Shown: positions 21,586 to 34,010 of the stretch, in pieces
Numbering within the stretch: the first letter of the stretch is position 1
Layout: each line of letters begins with the position of its first letter
DNA from: Cladopsammia gracilis
Lineage: Eukaryota > Cnidaria > Anthozoa > Scleractinia > Dendrophylliidae
NCBI GenBank assembly: GCA_022457155.1
Contig: JAJGOT010000759.1
Span: 1-64,000 of the forward strand
Length of the DNA stretch: 64,000 bases
Reading direction: 5' to 3'
The notes under the pieces: generated by a model
What the model saw: only the letters and a program-made list of their open reading frames with translations
Told to the model about the DNA's origin: nothing
Databases searched by the model: none
Position numbers and translations under genes: made by a program

Positions 21586-22829
21586 CTGCAAGGGAAATGA
21601 TATGCTTTTGTACCTTTTACGAACCATCTAATCTTTTGAAAGATCTGAACTAATCACAATCTTTTTATTTGGTGACAAAGAGGTTGGGTGAAACAAATCG
21701 AAACAAATGTAATTATAGTAAATACAATAACTTTCAACAAATTCAAGTTATCTTGGTAAGAGGCTGTAGTGAATGGGCTGCGGTGAATAGGCTGGGTTAA
21801 ATTAACTAGCACGCCTTAGGGAGGCCTGGGAGCGGAAGAGAGTGGCGGAAGAGAGTGGCGGAGGCAGTAGACTTTCTTTTGTGCCGCTAATCCACTCTCC
21901 TGCAATTATCCAGTAATATTTGTGTCAATACGTTCCATTCATATGTCAACAAAGTGACATTTCTATGTGTGGTTGAACGTGTCGAAATATCAATAGTAAA
22001 AGTACGCGAACGCATGAGTTCACTCGCAGGAAATGCTACAAGAGTGATACGAAAACAAGGAAGTTCGACCAGTTGAAAACGAGTGCCGTCGTTTCTGTAT
22101 TCTTACAGCACATTATAAAACAAAGAATTGCTTGTTGTTCCTGGACAATAACTTGTTTTTTCTGTAATTTCAGTAGACAGGGGCACCCGACGAAACTGTT
22201 CTTCACTTTATTTGTTCGCCAGCGGAATTCTTGCTGGCTGGCAAAATATTCTGTACATATTTTTTTTACCATTTTTGCGCTGGTTGACTTGAGAAAGGAG
22301 TGGCAAGAACAAACTGTGCTGGCTAACTTGAGCAGATCATACATCATACAGACATACCTGGATTTTTGAAAACGACATCGCCCTAAGTAAGCGTTTGTGA
22401 GCGTTCTTGGCCTTGTTTTTCATATAAAAATATAAAGTATAATAGACTGTTGCTAGTCTTTGTTCTCTCGCTCTCGCTTCCTTTCCCTCTTAACTTTTTT
22501 CTCTTCTCTGTGATTTTCGGGCTGATCGGGCTCATAAAAACCCTTGTTTGGGCTAGTTGTAGTGACATATAAAAATATTGACCCCTCAGACGAGACATTT
22601 GCTCCGGGCGTGCGCGCTATTGTTTTGTTTTGGATATTTCTATTGTTTTGGTTTTTGTTTTAGTATTAAGAACGGTATGCATAGCTAATGTAGCTAATGT
22701 AGGGGATTATACGGAAATATTTCCGATATCAATACTATCTTACTTGTTTATTTAACCTTGTAGCGCGGGGTTTCTTTAATTGATAGCCGTGATTTCCGCT
22801 TTCTTTCTGATTTCCCTCGTTCTCATCGC
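21586..22829. other. no gene recognised
   Basis: Contains a 15-bp tandem (GCGGAAGAGAGTGGC) near 21830-21865. Unsupported overlapping open frames on both strands lie at 22.0-22.4 kb. Confidence 0.4.
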
Positions 22830-23760
22830 AAGGCCATGCACTGACAGACGAGCAAGCGAACGTAAACACGATGTTGACCAAAGGAAGGGAAGCCATAATA
22901 CACTCAGTCGAAGCATCGTGCGGCTGAAAAGTGCAAAATGACGGAGGTTTTTTCGCTCGAACCAAAGCAGATTTCCCACCAGAATATTTACTAGACTCCA
23001 GTCTTTCCAAAACCGAGTGTGGATGTTAACATTGCCCCTACCTATTAAAAAGAGTTAGAACGCTTAAAGCGATGACCGCGCGGTCGAAACCCATACAAGC
23101 CTTTATACGAAATTGCTCACTTCAGGGTCAAAATGACGGGACTTTTTTTAAGTTATTAAAATATTTTAACGTTTCCAGATAGAATAAGAACCAAATTACT
23201 GGAATCCGAGTGTGGATTTCAGAAAAGTAATTCACAAATTGCCAGGCCATGCATTGACAGAAGAGCATGCGAATAGATACAGACTAATAGAAGTCAAAAC
23301 TGGCTCAGTCGAAGCATAGTGCACTGAAAAAATGGCAACATGACGGGTTTTTTTTTCGCTCCAACTAAAACATATTTCCCACCAAAATGTTCACAAGATC
23401 CCAGTCTCTTCAAAACCGAGTGTGGATGTTGACATTGCGCCTGTTAAAATGAGTTAGAACAGGATAGAACGCTTAAAGCGATGAACGCGCGGTCGGACTC
23501 CATACAAGCCTTTATACGAAGTTGCTCACTTCAAGGTCAAAATGACGGGACTTTTTTTTAAGTTATTAAACTATTTTAACGTTTCCAGATAGAATAAGAA
23601 CCAAATTACTGGAATCCGAGCGTGGATTTCAGAAAAGTAACTCATAAATGGGCGAAATTTTGATTTTCCCTTAAAAAAATGACGTTTTGCAGTGCTTTAA
23701 GGGTCAAATTGGGGATCAGGGGACGGGTTAAAAGAAATTAGAGGCAAATGTCACCCAATT
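22830..23760. repeat. ~0.41-kb tandem repeat, locus 1
   Basis: Two to three partial units; the landmark CGCTTAAAGC recurs at 23061 and 23470 (409 bp apart). Each unit has two CCGAGTGTGGAT motifs, CCAGGCCATGCATTGACAG, CATATTTCCCACCAAAATG and GCGCGGTCG. It ends with GTCAAATTGGGG and AGGCAAATGTCACCCAATTT, as locus 3 does. Noncoding as far as can be seen. Confidence 0.8.
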
Positions 23761-23798
23761 TTTTTGCATGAATTTTCGTAAATTTTCGTTGAACACGT

Positions 23799-23802
<4 letters not shown>

Positions 23803-23845
<43 letters not shown>

Positions 23846-23876
23846 TAAAGCTTGTTGGATATCTATATATATATAT
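23803..23876. repeat. (AT)n microsatellite
   Basis: Two AT runs, about 23803-23840 and 23861-23876, separated by about 20 bp of unique sequence. Confidence 0.9.
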
Positions 23877-25637
23877 ACTTGATGGTGTCCTGCAGTTGCC
23901 TGGCAACAAAAGTCGCGACCGCTGACAATGGCGCACTCTCATGTTTATTCATGGGGTCGTGCTGGCGGCCGTTTACCCAGTGAAAAAATGTTTAGTCTCG
24001 ATGAAACACAACCAATTACTGATGCAAATGAGAAAGAACAGCAAACACAACAACGCTGGATTGAACAAGTAGCTGGAAATCCTTGTCCGAGAAAATTAAC
24101 CACCGAAACTCCGCTGAACGGTGACTTGAAATTCAGCGCGATCGAGCAGCGAAGAGACAACGAGAGCATAGATTAATATATATAGATAGGCTGAGCCTAA
24201 CAGCGTCGCTCTGTGAACAAGCTTAAGTAAGGTAAAACTTAACTAATGTGAGAGGTCGGAAGCACTAGAATTAAGATTGACGAAGGCTATTTTTCAATTT
24301 TAGCAATTCTCAAAAACAGTATTACGCGACCGTCTGCACAGTACATTTAGACCGTACAAGAGTTCACAAAAACAACTTTTTCTCCGTCTAGAATAACTAG
24401 TACGACTACTTTCCGAATAAAATACACTTGTTGCTTGTGAAAAATTGCCCGAGAGACTGATTTGAAAGTCAAAATTGCAAAAATACACAAACATATTTGC
24501 ATAGGGCGATGCGAGTGAAGATAGAACTGTACTATAAAATCAAAGTCTTGTTTTTCTTACATAAAATCGCTTTTCAACCTATGTAATGAATGAACAAACA
24601 CATAAAAATGGACAACACAATCATTTATTCAAATCTCCATTAGTTTATGTTTAAAAACAAAATGCGTACCATTTATAGGTCATCGAGGCCGCGCTGATTG
24701 TCTTCGGTGAAAGAAATCATGAAACGACTGAAGTTAAGCACGTTTTACATAACCTAATTATTCAAAATTGAAACCTTTTAAAATGCAAGCCAAAATTGCA
24801 CAATATAGAACAGTAAAGTAATGATATTAAGCTTAACTAAGGTGAAAAGGTCAGAAGCACAAGAATTAAACTCAAAAGAGTTTAGCTGTAAACAAATGCT
24901 TCGACAATCTACTAGCTTCAATTTAAGACGACATTAGGTTTAGAAATAAGCACTTAGCTCTATATTCCTCCAAAATCGCTTGACTTGCAGAGTTACTGAG
25001 CCTCAAAGGCGGTCTTGACCACTGTTTGAGAAATGTGAAACCTGTCTTGTATAGCAAACCGCTGATAAATGCCGGGAGAAACAACTTTGCAAATGGTTTT
25101 CTCGGTTAACCACTGGCTCAACAAGAGTGTTGAGCATACAGCTGACGTGACATTCGGCTGTGTAGCCGCGCGAAAAACGTTTGTTCGGACAGACATGTCA
25201 GACGCTGCCCGCGAAACATTCCGCTGGCCACGACCATGAAAAATGACGGGCATGGGTTCTATGAGTATCGTGCTCCGCGCGGGCCTTCGGCCCGCAGAGC
25301 TCCGCTACAAAGACTTCGAACAGCCTGGCACACCGTTTGACTAAGTTCAAACGCCTTGACAAAATGCCTCCATTAGAATTCTGAACGAAACCGATCAGGA
25401 GAGGCGACACCGACTGGAAGTGTTTGGACAAAATGATTCTGTTTGTAGACGCAACGAGAGGCGGAAAGAATCACACGATCAGCTAAATACTCGTGACAAA
25501 TAGCTTTCATACCTGATACTTTAGGGAAAAGCAAACACTGATTACAGGAAAGACTCAGAGAAGAGGAGCGATTAAGAAATGTAGCTCAAATCACCGGCTT
25601 TTGCAAAAAAAAAAGATTTTAAGTGGCTTAACTACTG
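23877..25637. other. no gene recognised
   Basis: An ATG-started 82-codon frame at 23928-24176 (MAHSHVYSWGRAGGRLPSEK and on) is unassigned and could be a first exon, but nothing supports it. Related segments with CTTAACTAA-GTG and AGGTCAGAAGCAC lie at about 24236-24272 and 24834-24866. A GC-rich hairpin, GCGGGCC-TTC-GGCCCGC, lies at about 25276-25294. Confidence 0.4.
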
Positions 25638-28600
25638 CCATGGACGGTCCTAAGCCCGGCTGAGAAAGGAGGAAGGTTGGGCGTAGGGTTAGCAACCCTA
25701 CCCCGTAAAAACCATGTTGCTACAGAAACACCAATGATGAATCAACAAACTCTACAAGTTCTGGAAGAAGAAGGGCTTTCCTCGCGAAGGTGCATGAAGA
25801 GTTGCAGGGAAAGCCGAAAGGAACCTGTAACACCGACTACCCTTCTGACGACCAGAAAAACCTTAAACATCGGAACGTGGAACATCAGAACAATGTTCGA
25901 GTCAGGAAAGACAGTCCAGGTAGCGAGAGAAATGCACAATTACAACCTTGTGCTGCTGGGACTTTGTGAGACCAGGTGGAAGCAGTCAGGGAAACTGCGA
26001 CTGACAACAGGAGAGATGGTGTTGTATTCTGGACATGAAGAGAGCAGTGCTCCTCGCACGGAAGGAGTAGCACTTATGCTGACGAAAGAGGCGCAGAAAG
26101 CCTTGATTGGCTGGGAGGCCAGAGGACCAAGATTTATAACAGCATCATTTAGAACAGTGAGGAAGAACATTAGGATGAATATAGTGCAGTGTTATGCCCC
26201 AACAAATGATAAGAGTGAGGAGGTGAAGGATGAGTTCTACAATCAGCTGCAGGGCATCCTCAGTAGGCTAAGCGACCAAGACGTCAACATCCTGATGGGC
26301 GACTTCAATGCCAAGATTGGACCGGATAATACAGGGTACGATGAAGTAATGGGAAGACATGGGCTCGGTGAGATGAATGAAAATGGTGAACGATTTGCAG
26401 ATGCATGCGCTTTAAACAACATGGTAATTGGGGGTAGTGTGTTTCCGCACAAGAGGATACCCAAGGCAACATGGGTCTCCCCGGACCTTATAACAGAGAA
26501 CCAGATCGACCACGTCTGTGTTGCAAAGAAATTTAGAAGATCACTGAAAGATGTCCGGGTCAAGAGAGGAGCAGATGTTGCATCCGATCATCACCTGGTA
26601 GTTGCCAAACTAAAGCTTAAGCTGAGAAGGAATGAGACAAGTCAACAAAGAAGAAAAGCACGATATAATGTGGATTTCCTGAGGGATGTAAGTACAGCAG
26701 AGAGATTCAGAGTAACACTGTCCAACAGGTACCAAGTCCTACAGGAGTTGCACGAGGATGACGAGGGTTTGAATATTAATTCGCAATGGATGGACATAAA
26801 GGAGGCAATTAACTATGCTTGCGAAGAAGCGGTGGGCCGAAGAAAACCAGAACAGAAGGAATGGCTTTCGGCAGAGACATTCCGGAAGATACAGGAAAGG
26901 AAATTTAAGAAAGCAGCAATTAACCATTGCCGAACAAGGGCAGCAAAGAAAGAAGCACAGAAACAATATGCTGAAGCGAACAGTGAAGTTAAAAGAAACA
27001 TCAGAACAGATAAGAGGAACTTTGTGGATAGAATGGCACAGGAAGCAGAGGAGGCGGCCGCAAATGGGAACATGAAACAGCTTTATGACATAACCAAGAA
27101 GCTTACGGGGAAGTTTGGACGAACAGAACGCCCAGTGAAAGATAAGAACGGAAGTGCGTTGGTAGGTGCGGATAAACAGCTAAGCAGATGGGCAGAGCAC
27201 TTTGAGGAGCTTCTCAATAGGCCAGCTCCAGCTAATGCACCAGACATCCCCGCAGCTGAAGAAGATCTACCAATTGATTGTGGTAAGCCCACCAGGGAAG
27301 AAATCAGGAAGGCCATCAAGCAGCTGAAGAATGGCAAAGCAGCAGGGGCAGACGAGATTCCAGCGGAAGCACTCAAGGTAGACCCAGAGATGCTAGCTGA
27401 GATACTCTATGGATTGTTTGAGAAAATCTAGGAAGAAGAAGAGATCCCTTTAGAATGGAAGGAAGGACTCCTGATCAAGATCCCCAAGAAAGGAGACCTC
27501 GGCCTATGTTCAAATTGTAGAGGAATCACACTCCTGTCTGTCCCTGGGAAAGTACTGAACAGAATCATCTTGGAAAGGTTGAAAGGACCAGTAGATCACA
27601 CCCTCCGGGATCAGCAAGCGGGCTTCAGGCCAGGCAGGTCATGTACCGATCAGATCACAGCACTGCGAATTATAGTGGAACAATCAATTGAATGGAACTC
27701 CCCCCTTTATGTAAATTTTGTTGACCATGAGAAGGCTTTTGACAGCCTAGACAGGGAGACATTATGGAAGATGCTTCGACATTATGGTGTACCCGTGAAG
27801 TTTGTCAACCTGATTCGAAACTCATGAAGGTCTGTCTTGCAGAGTGGTTCATGAGGGGAAATTGACAGAGAAGTTTGAGGTTAAGACCGGGGTAAGGCAG
27901 GGATGCCTTCTGTCACCTTTTCTGTTTATCTTGGCTATAGACTGGATCATGAGACTTCTCACAAACCAGAAAAGAAATGGGATCCAGTGGACCTTGTGGA
28001 CACAGTTGGACGACCTGGACTTTGCGGACGATGTAGCGCTTCTATCACATAACCACCAGCAGATGCAGGCAAAAACATCTGACCTGTATCACACCTCAGT
28101 GCAAATAGGACTGAAGATCAATAAACAGAAGACAAGGATCCTGAGGATCAATGCAGGCACTGATGAACCAGTCACAATTGAAGGGGAGGAACTGGGGGAA
28201 GCTGAGTCTTTTACCTATTTGGGCAGTGTAATGGACAAAAGTGGGGGAACAGACGCAGATGTAAAAACTAGGATCGGCAAGGCACGATCAGCATTCAACA
28301 TGTTAAGAAAGGTTTGGCACTCCAGAGAAATCGGCACATCTACCAAGGTACGTTTGTTTAAATCAAACGTAAAGTCAGTATTGTTGTATGGAGCAGAAAC
28401 ATGGCGGACAACCAAAGCATCTATGAAGAAGATCCAGACCTTTATAAATCAATGCTTACGTAGAATCCTAAGAATCCACTGGCCAGAAACCATCAGTAAT
28501 GAGAACCTATGGTCAAGAACGCAGCAGACTCCAGTGGAAGAGGATATCCGACAAAGGAGATGGAGATGGCTTGGCCATACGCTACGCAAACCACCTAGTA

Positions 28601-28813
28601 GCATCAGCCGTCAAGACCTGAACTGGAACCCCCAAGGTCAACGAAAGAGAGGGAGACCACGAAACACCTGGCGGCGAGAGCTTGAAAAGGACATTAAGAG
28701 GACTGGAGACACATGGAAACAACTTGACGGGATAGCACAGGACAGAGGAGACTGGCGAGTTATTGTTGGTGGCCTATGCTCCGGAAGGAGCAAAGGGCCA
28801 AAGTAAGTAAGTA
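25638..28813 (+). mobile_element. near full-length RTE-like LINE
   Basis: A non-LTR retrotransposon with a single ORF encoding an endonuclease followed by reverse transcriptase. It ends in a (AAGT)n short tandem (AAAGTAAGTAAGTAA) as RTE-clade elements do. The 8-base word AACTACTG flanks both sides (25630-25637 and 28814-28821), a plausible target-site duplication from target-primed insertion. The 5' end is an untranslated stretch of about 40 bp before the first ATG. Confidence 0.8.
25677..28806 (+). pseudogene. RTE-like endonuclease / reverse transcriptase, two lesions
   Basis: The first 584 codons hold an exonuclease-endonuclease-phosphatase domain: LNIGTWNIRTMFESGK, CETRWKQSG, QCYAPTN, LMGDFNAKIG and the terminal VASDHHLVVAKLK. 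A linker and the start of the RT follow (ELLNRPAPANAPD, GKAAGADEIPAEALK). An in-frame TAG at 27429-27431 replaces an expected Trp codon (KI-stop-EEEE). Translation would resume in the same frame through QQAGFRPGRSCTDQI and EKAFDSLDRETLW. A two-base loss near 27823 then shifts the frame before VVHEGKLTEKFEVKTGVRQG. The catalytic FADDVALLSH box is intact, as is the C-terminal YLGSVMDKSGGTDADVK region. The copy looks recently dead: only two lesions over 3 kb. It resembles the protein often labelled craniofacial development protein 2-like in animal genomes. Confidence 0.85.
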
Positions 28814-29888
28814 AACTACTGAGAGGATAATCAAACACTGAAAAATAATTCTCTTAGTACACACTGTAATTTGATGTTAATTGATATTCTCACTAAGGTC
28901 ACTAAGGAACTTTTTAAATGATCAAAACTACAGATAAATGATCAAAACTACAGATCACACAGGTGGAAATTATTTCCCAAATATACAACATTTACATGAT
29001 GTAGCATTGTTTGTGAATGAACAGTGAGTGAAATGTGCTTTGTATACATATACGGTATCTTGAGTTTACAGCATTCTTCATAAATTAGTTCAATAAGAAA
29101 TATTATTCAAATGGTTTAGTAAGGAGAATTTCTGTATACTGGGAGAATCTCATGCCACTTTCGATCACCATTGAGTTGTTATTTTTTGGACAACACCACT
29201 TTTCAGCGGCAGTAACCTCCTGTGATCTCAACCATTCAAGCGAATAGAGAATTGGGTTACCAATTATTTGATACCCAGTATATAGAACAAAAACTATAGC
29301 AGCATCTAAAGAGAACAGGTTAATTTGGGACATAGCACTCACAAGCTTCAAAAATGGAATTTAATTGAGACAATCAAAATAAACAGACCACCACTGCATA
29401 TTGTCCTGGACCCATGTCCACAACAGTACTTAATACATCCAATTTCAGACCAATTTTTCTTCTGACAAAAATTAATGAAGATAGGTTGGGGGTGGGGGGG
29501 GGGGGGGGGGAGTGGAAGGGCCTGAGGATCGTTTGGTACCCAGTCCCATAGCAGTTATAGCGACCCACAGCTCAAAACCCAAAACTGACCAGCACCAGCT
29601 CCCATTTATTTTATTTTAGGAAGACAGGGCACAAAGTATAAGTTAAATGTAAGAGACTGGGAACGAAAATGTCTCAACTTTAAATTTTGGGGCCATTGCC
29701 AGCAAGCAACCCAACCTTTCCATTTAAATCAGAAATTCCATCTCTCCCTCCCACATCGCTAAAATTTTGCAGTGCATCCCCCCCCCCCCCGAGCTTCGCG
29801 AGGTTGTGCGAGACACGTATTTCTAGTTTTAATTTATTTGAGTAAAACAAGACATTTTGCCAAAGATTGTTCGTTGGGTGCCCCTGTC
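28814..29888. other. no gene recognised
   Basis: A direct pair of AAATGATCAAAACTACAGAT lies at about 28917-28955. There is a G run at about 29490-29510 and a C run at about 29779-29792. Short open frames have no recognisable content. Confidence 0.5.
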
Positions 29889-30560
29889 GTGAGGGGAATG
29901 AATTATTCATAATTGTCTTGTCTTTCTTGAGCTTGGCAAGCTGCAGAACTTTTAGGCCCAGTTCAAACGTCGAACTTCACATGTGCCGAACCTAATGCAA
30001 ATGAGCAAAATCTATTGTTCTTTCTTGCTAATTTGCATTAGGTTCAGCACATGTGAAGTTCGACGTTTTGAACTGGGCCTTACGGATCACGGACTCTTTC
30101 CTCGCTTAATGGAATGTAACGAGCCCGCGAGGCATGAAAAAAATGCAACTAACGTACACAAGATTATCCATTAGCGTTGCTGCCGTGAACGCTGATGGTT
30201 TATTGAAAAAATAAAACATCGATATCTAGGGCGTATCGCTCACGAACTGAAGTAACTCCAACCGCTAAAGCTGACGAAGGAATACAAACTTTAGCTGTTG
30301 TTAGATCCAGTAATCAATATTGTAGAATTATCTTGCCTTTTTAGCCACAAACTGAAAGCGTAACTTTTGTTGACCTTAAAGTCGCGGTATGTGTGAAAAA
30401 AATTCGCAAATAATTGCTCAAAGCTTTTTAAATGGAGGCACACTGCGGTGTAGCTAGTGGATAGCGTGTTGGACTTATAAACCGCAGGCCGCTGGTTCGA
30501 GGCCTGTTCTATATGCTATCGTGTTGTTTCCTTAGACAAGAAACTTTCCTCGATATTGTC
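29889..30560 (+). repeat. interspersed repeat (copy 2) carrying a MITE
   Basis: Same repeat as 10873-11480, here interrupted at 29952 by a 125-bp MITE. The 3' part runs into the tRNA-like region described separately. Confidence 0.7.
29955..30079. mobile_element. Harbinger-type MITE, TTA target duplication
   Basis: 125 bp with near-perfect inverted arms: GGCCCAGTTCAAACGTCGAA and its complement at the right end. TTA flanks both sides (29952-29954 and 30080-30082). The paralogous repeat near 10939 is an uninterrupted empty site, differing by one base at the target. The terminus is clearly related to the Harbinger element at 34610-40149 (GGCCCGGTTCAGACGCCGAA), so that element or a relative could have mobilised it. 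Confidence 0.85.
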
Positions 30561-30710
30561 TCTTAAGATCTCCACCCAGGTGTACAAATGAAACATCATG
30601 CTGGCGCGGTAACCCTGCAATGGAGAAGTATCCCGTCCAGGGGAGAGTAGCAATACCCCTAGTTGCTTCATGTTACGGAAACCCGGTTAAGGAGGCTCGA
30701 CAATGTTTTT
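30434..30710 (+). mobile_element. tRNA-derived SINE-like element
   Basis: The head (30434-30506) resembles a tRNA gene: an A-box-like TGTAGCTAGTGGATAGC and a clear B box GGTTCGAGGCC at 30494-30504, the two internal promoter elements for RNA polymerase III. The A box carries a small insertion (TAGC) relative to the other copy. The body contains CACCCAGGTGTACAAATG and GAGAGTAGCAATACCCCTAG, and ends near ATGTTACGGAAACCCGG. It is too altered to be a functional tRNA. Confidence 0.65.
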
Positions 30711-33700
30711 ATTATTTCCGTGGTGTGTTTATTTTTGCAGGGAAGACATAGCCTGCGCGCAAACGTATCCGATTTTCTTGCTCCCCGCGGAAAACGGACG
30801 TCTGCGAAAGTTCGAATCGCGTTCACGTCTCCTGCTGTTTCTCAAGAATCCGTGGACCGCGCTCTGATCGGACGCTTGACAGTAGGCATTGTTAGAAACA
30901 GCTCGGATTGGCTATCACCACGAAATGCCGAAATAATGTATGCTGCATAAAAATTAATGTGGATTTTTCCATAACAGATCTAAATATATCGACTAAACAT
31001 AGGTGATTGTGTGCTGTGTTTCTCGTCTATCGTGATGTTTCGCGACAGAAATCTTGTTCAAAGCTTGTTCAAGGTCGCGGTGAATTTAAAGTTGACGAAG
31101 AAAACCTTTCACTAGGGTTTGCTGTACACTCTACGACCTCGTATATCTGTGAACCATGCACTGGACGTCAATAAAAGCGACACTGATGGACTTTTTAATA
31201 ACTTACTAAAAATTGAGGAATTTTTTAACGAGTACAGTTCCAAAGCTTCCAAGGCAGGACTGACTATAGCCTGTGGGCAGATGTCTCCTATTGCAAACCA
31301 TTTATTTGTAAAGCTTAAAAAACGATTTGTTGTTATCGCCAATCCTCTCTCAATCTGTGAAACCTCGAAGGGAAACTTTTAAATTAACGATCGTATATAA
31401 TGCTTCAAAGCAAGTCGAATGAAAAAAGAACAACACCGTTCGGGAATAATTGTAATAGATCGTCAACTTCTCCTGTGAAATGAATTATTTTGGATTAACG
31501 TGTTTTGAACTTTCAATGGTCCATTAACCGGAAATTTGCGGGTGTAATCAGTGCCAGATGTTAATATTAACAGATTATTTATTTATTAATACAATCCAGT
31601 ATAACTGGCACAGTGAATTCATATCATCAGTGTTTGATACTGTAATACCATGAAAGAACAATCTACTCTAACTTGAAGAACATAAATCTACAAATCTACA
31701 ATCTACAATCGCGGCCAAAACCTGTTGAGACCTAGACCTACTCTGGGCCCTTAAGTCGCCTAAAGTCGCCTTAAGTTGCTTAAGGTCGCCTGAAGTCGTT
31801 AAGCTTAAAAAAGGTCTGTACACCTTAAAATTGCCCTAAAATGTTTCACTTCTACTATTTCTTGAATATATAATAATTGTATTGCCCCAAATCTCTTTTT
31901 TAGTTCCCATATATGATTACATGCTGCAAGGTCATGGCCCCATGCAGTAAAACACCATGCTTCAATAGTCATGCACCATGCCCTAGTTGCTTCAGTTATA
32001 CTTGTTGAACCCTATAAAGGATGGACCATTTTATTTTTGAGGGGGGGGGGGGGGGGGGGGGGGGGTGGCAAATACCAAAAAAAAAAATGTGCACAGATAA
32101 AGTATAGAAAAGTATGGAAAAATCACAAAAAAATTCTTGCACAGCCTCAAGATAGAAAAAAAAATCATGCTAAAACAAAATGCCCAACCCCCACCCCTAA
32201 AAATAAAATGGTCCATCCCCAAGGAGGGTACACTCATTCATCTTCAAACATTGACAGCTATTTAATATTTAATCTATAGGTTCACTTACATTTCATGGAC
32301 AAAGTGTTGCTGAAAGGTTGAAGTTGTGGCTTATATTATAATCAACATTTAATATGAGCAACAACATAAAAAAGAAACACTGCTGATCAGCAGTCAATAC
32401 TGATATAATGGTGCAGGCATTCCTTCACCTTCAGGGTATTATAACAACAGTGAGAGCTGTTTTTGGATCACTAAGATCAGAATAATTTGAAAAGTATTTT
32501 GGAGTTAAGCCCAATTATTACTTATCACTTTTACGTTGAGCAAGTAAGCTCGAAAAGATCATAAGCTTATCCAAAGGCAATGTAACTGTATACAAATGTA
32601 CTTAACTTTTAAGCTTACTTACCCAACGTGAAAGAGCAACCAAAAATAGGCCATTTCTCCCGCATACAACCTCTAAGCTGCGTTTTAGCCATCCAACAGT
32701 ATTCTATTTACAACCAATCGTAACCAAACGTTTGAAAACTTGAAGCTCTAGTGTTCTAGTACAACTTGTACATGTCATCTTCTTGACAGTTTGATGAAGC
32801 AACGAATTTAAATCAACCTGTACGCTCGCTCACGATTGCAAAATGTGCGTTGATTATGTTACTATGATGGCTCTCTCTCACAAAGAGTAAAAAGGATTTC
32901 TTGTTATCAACCATTAAGCAGGAATGTGCAAAGGATTTGCAGCTGATTCCAGCAGGAACTTTTGCCTCACTCGAGCAAACTTTACTTGTTTTGACCACGT
33001 GACTTCTTTTAAAACGTGGACGCCCACGCGCGCGGGCGCGCGCGCACTTAGCATTCAATTGATTCGGCAAACAAAGTCAAAGCTGAAGTGTTGCTGTTGT
33101 TGAAATTGAAACACATTTCCACTTTATAGTACAGCCTGGCTAAGCTACCACTCACGTGCTTTCCCCTCGTGGCGTAGATTGTCAAGCTGGCCTGGAATGT
33201 TTGAAATCGACACCAATGCGAATGCAGTTGCTCTTGTAGCCATTGACTAGCTTCCTGCTTGTATTGCGGAAAGAAAACTAATTCCGACAACTCAATTCGA
33301 GGTAAGGTAAATGTAAATTTCTGAAATTTATTGGTTAAGCGAGGGTGGGAGCTAGTCGCGCGCGGGAGGAAAAGAAAAGCGCGAAGCATGGAAACCATCT
33401 ACGATTGGAAAGGAATTCTGGGAGAATCAAAATGGCGGACACCAATAAAGAACCAATAAATATTGTCAACTTTGTCATTTGCTGTGCATCCGTTTGTGAT
33501 CCATTATTTTCTGGAAATTTTTGGGGTAATAATTAACTTCTACACTGGTAAATCTGTCAACAGCCTCAACAGTACATAACACTATTGTAAATGCTGCCAG
33601 GTGGAAAAGTGTGAGAGCATGTCGGGCCTGGTAGCAGAACTAATCAACCCTGCTAGAAAGTCTCCTAACAAGGGTTCGGTTGCCTGTCAGCGGAACATCC

Positions 33701-33948
33701 GAGTTTTCTGGAGCCGGACAAGTAGTTGGAGAAAATGGGAAAGATGCGCTATTGAGAAGGACCCTCGCTTACGGTACCAAATATGATATCGGAGTATTCT
33801 ATTGGACTAAGGCAGGAGAACAACAAATTGGCTGGGTGCCTGACCAAACAATTTTGGATGTCGGTTGCCAAGCTTTCGAGTCAAAATTGACTGTGCAACT
33901 GCCACAACAGTGGCAGATAAATTTGCAAAATTTATGTAATAAGTGAAA
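30711..33948. other. no gene recognised
   Basis: A G run of about 25 bases at 32041-32065 and a short run of AAGTCGCCT-like repeats at 31750-31802. An alternating GC tract (CGCGCGGGCGCGCGCGC) lies at about 33029-33045. Two short frames at 33601-33786 and 33680-33946, one base out of register, encode unassigned sequence (KYDIGVFYWTKAGEQQIGWV in the second); they could be a decayed gene but I cannot place them. Confidence 0.4.
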
Positions 33949-34010
33949 TCGAGAAGTGATTTTTAATTTTAATTAAAAATCACTTCTCGAATTAGTTAAA
34001 ACTAATTCGA
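33949..34010. repeat. two adjoining perfect palindromes
   Basis: 33949-33990 is a 42-bp palindrome with 20-bp arms (TCGAGAAGTGATTTTTAATT) around TT. It overlaps a second palindrome, TCGAATTAGTT-AA-AACTAATTCGA, at 33987-34010. Either could extrude a cruciform or be the core of a small foldback element. Confidence 0.9.

Noticed and set aside
30434..30506. Functional tRNA gene
   Set aside because: A and B boxes are present, but the A box has an insertion, the stems do not form a proper cloverleaf by eye, and the segment is the head of a dispersed repeat.
33601..33946. Possible small gene in two frames
   Set aside because: The sequence looks protein-like but I cannot identify it, and one base separates the frames; too weak to call.
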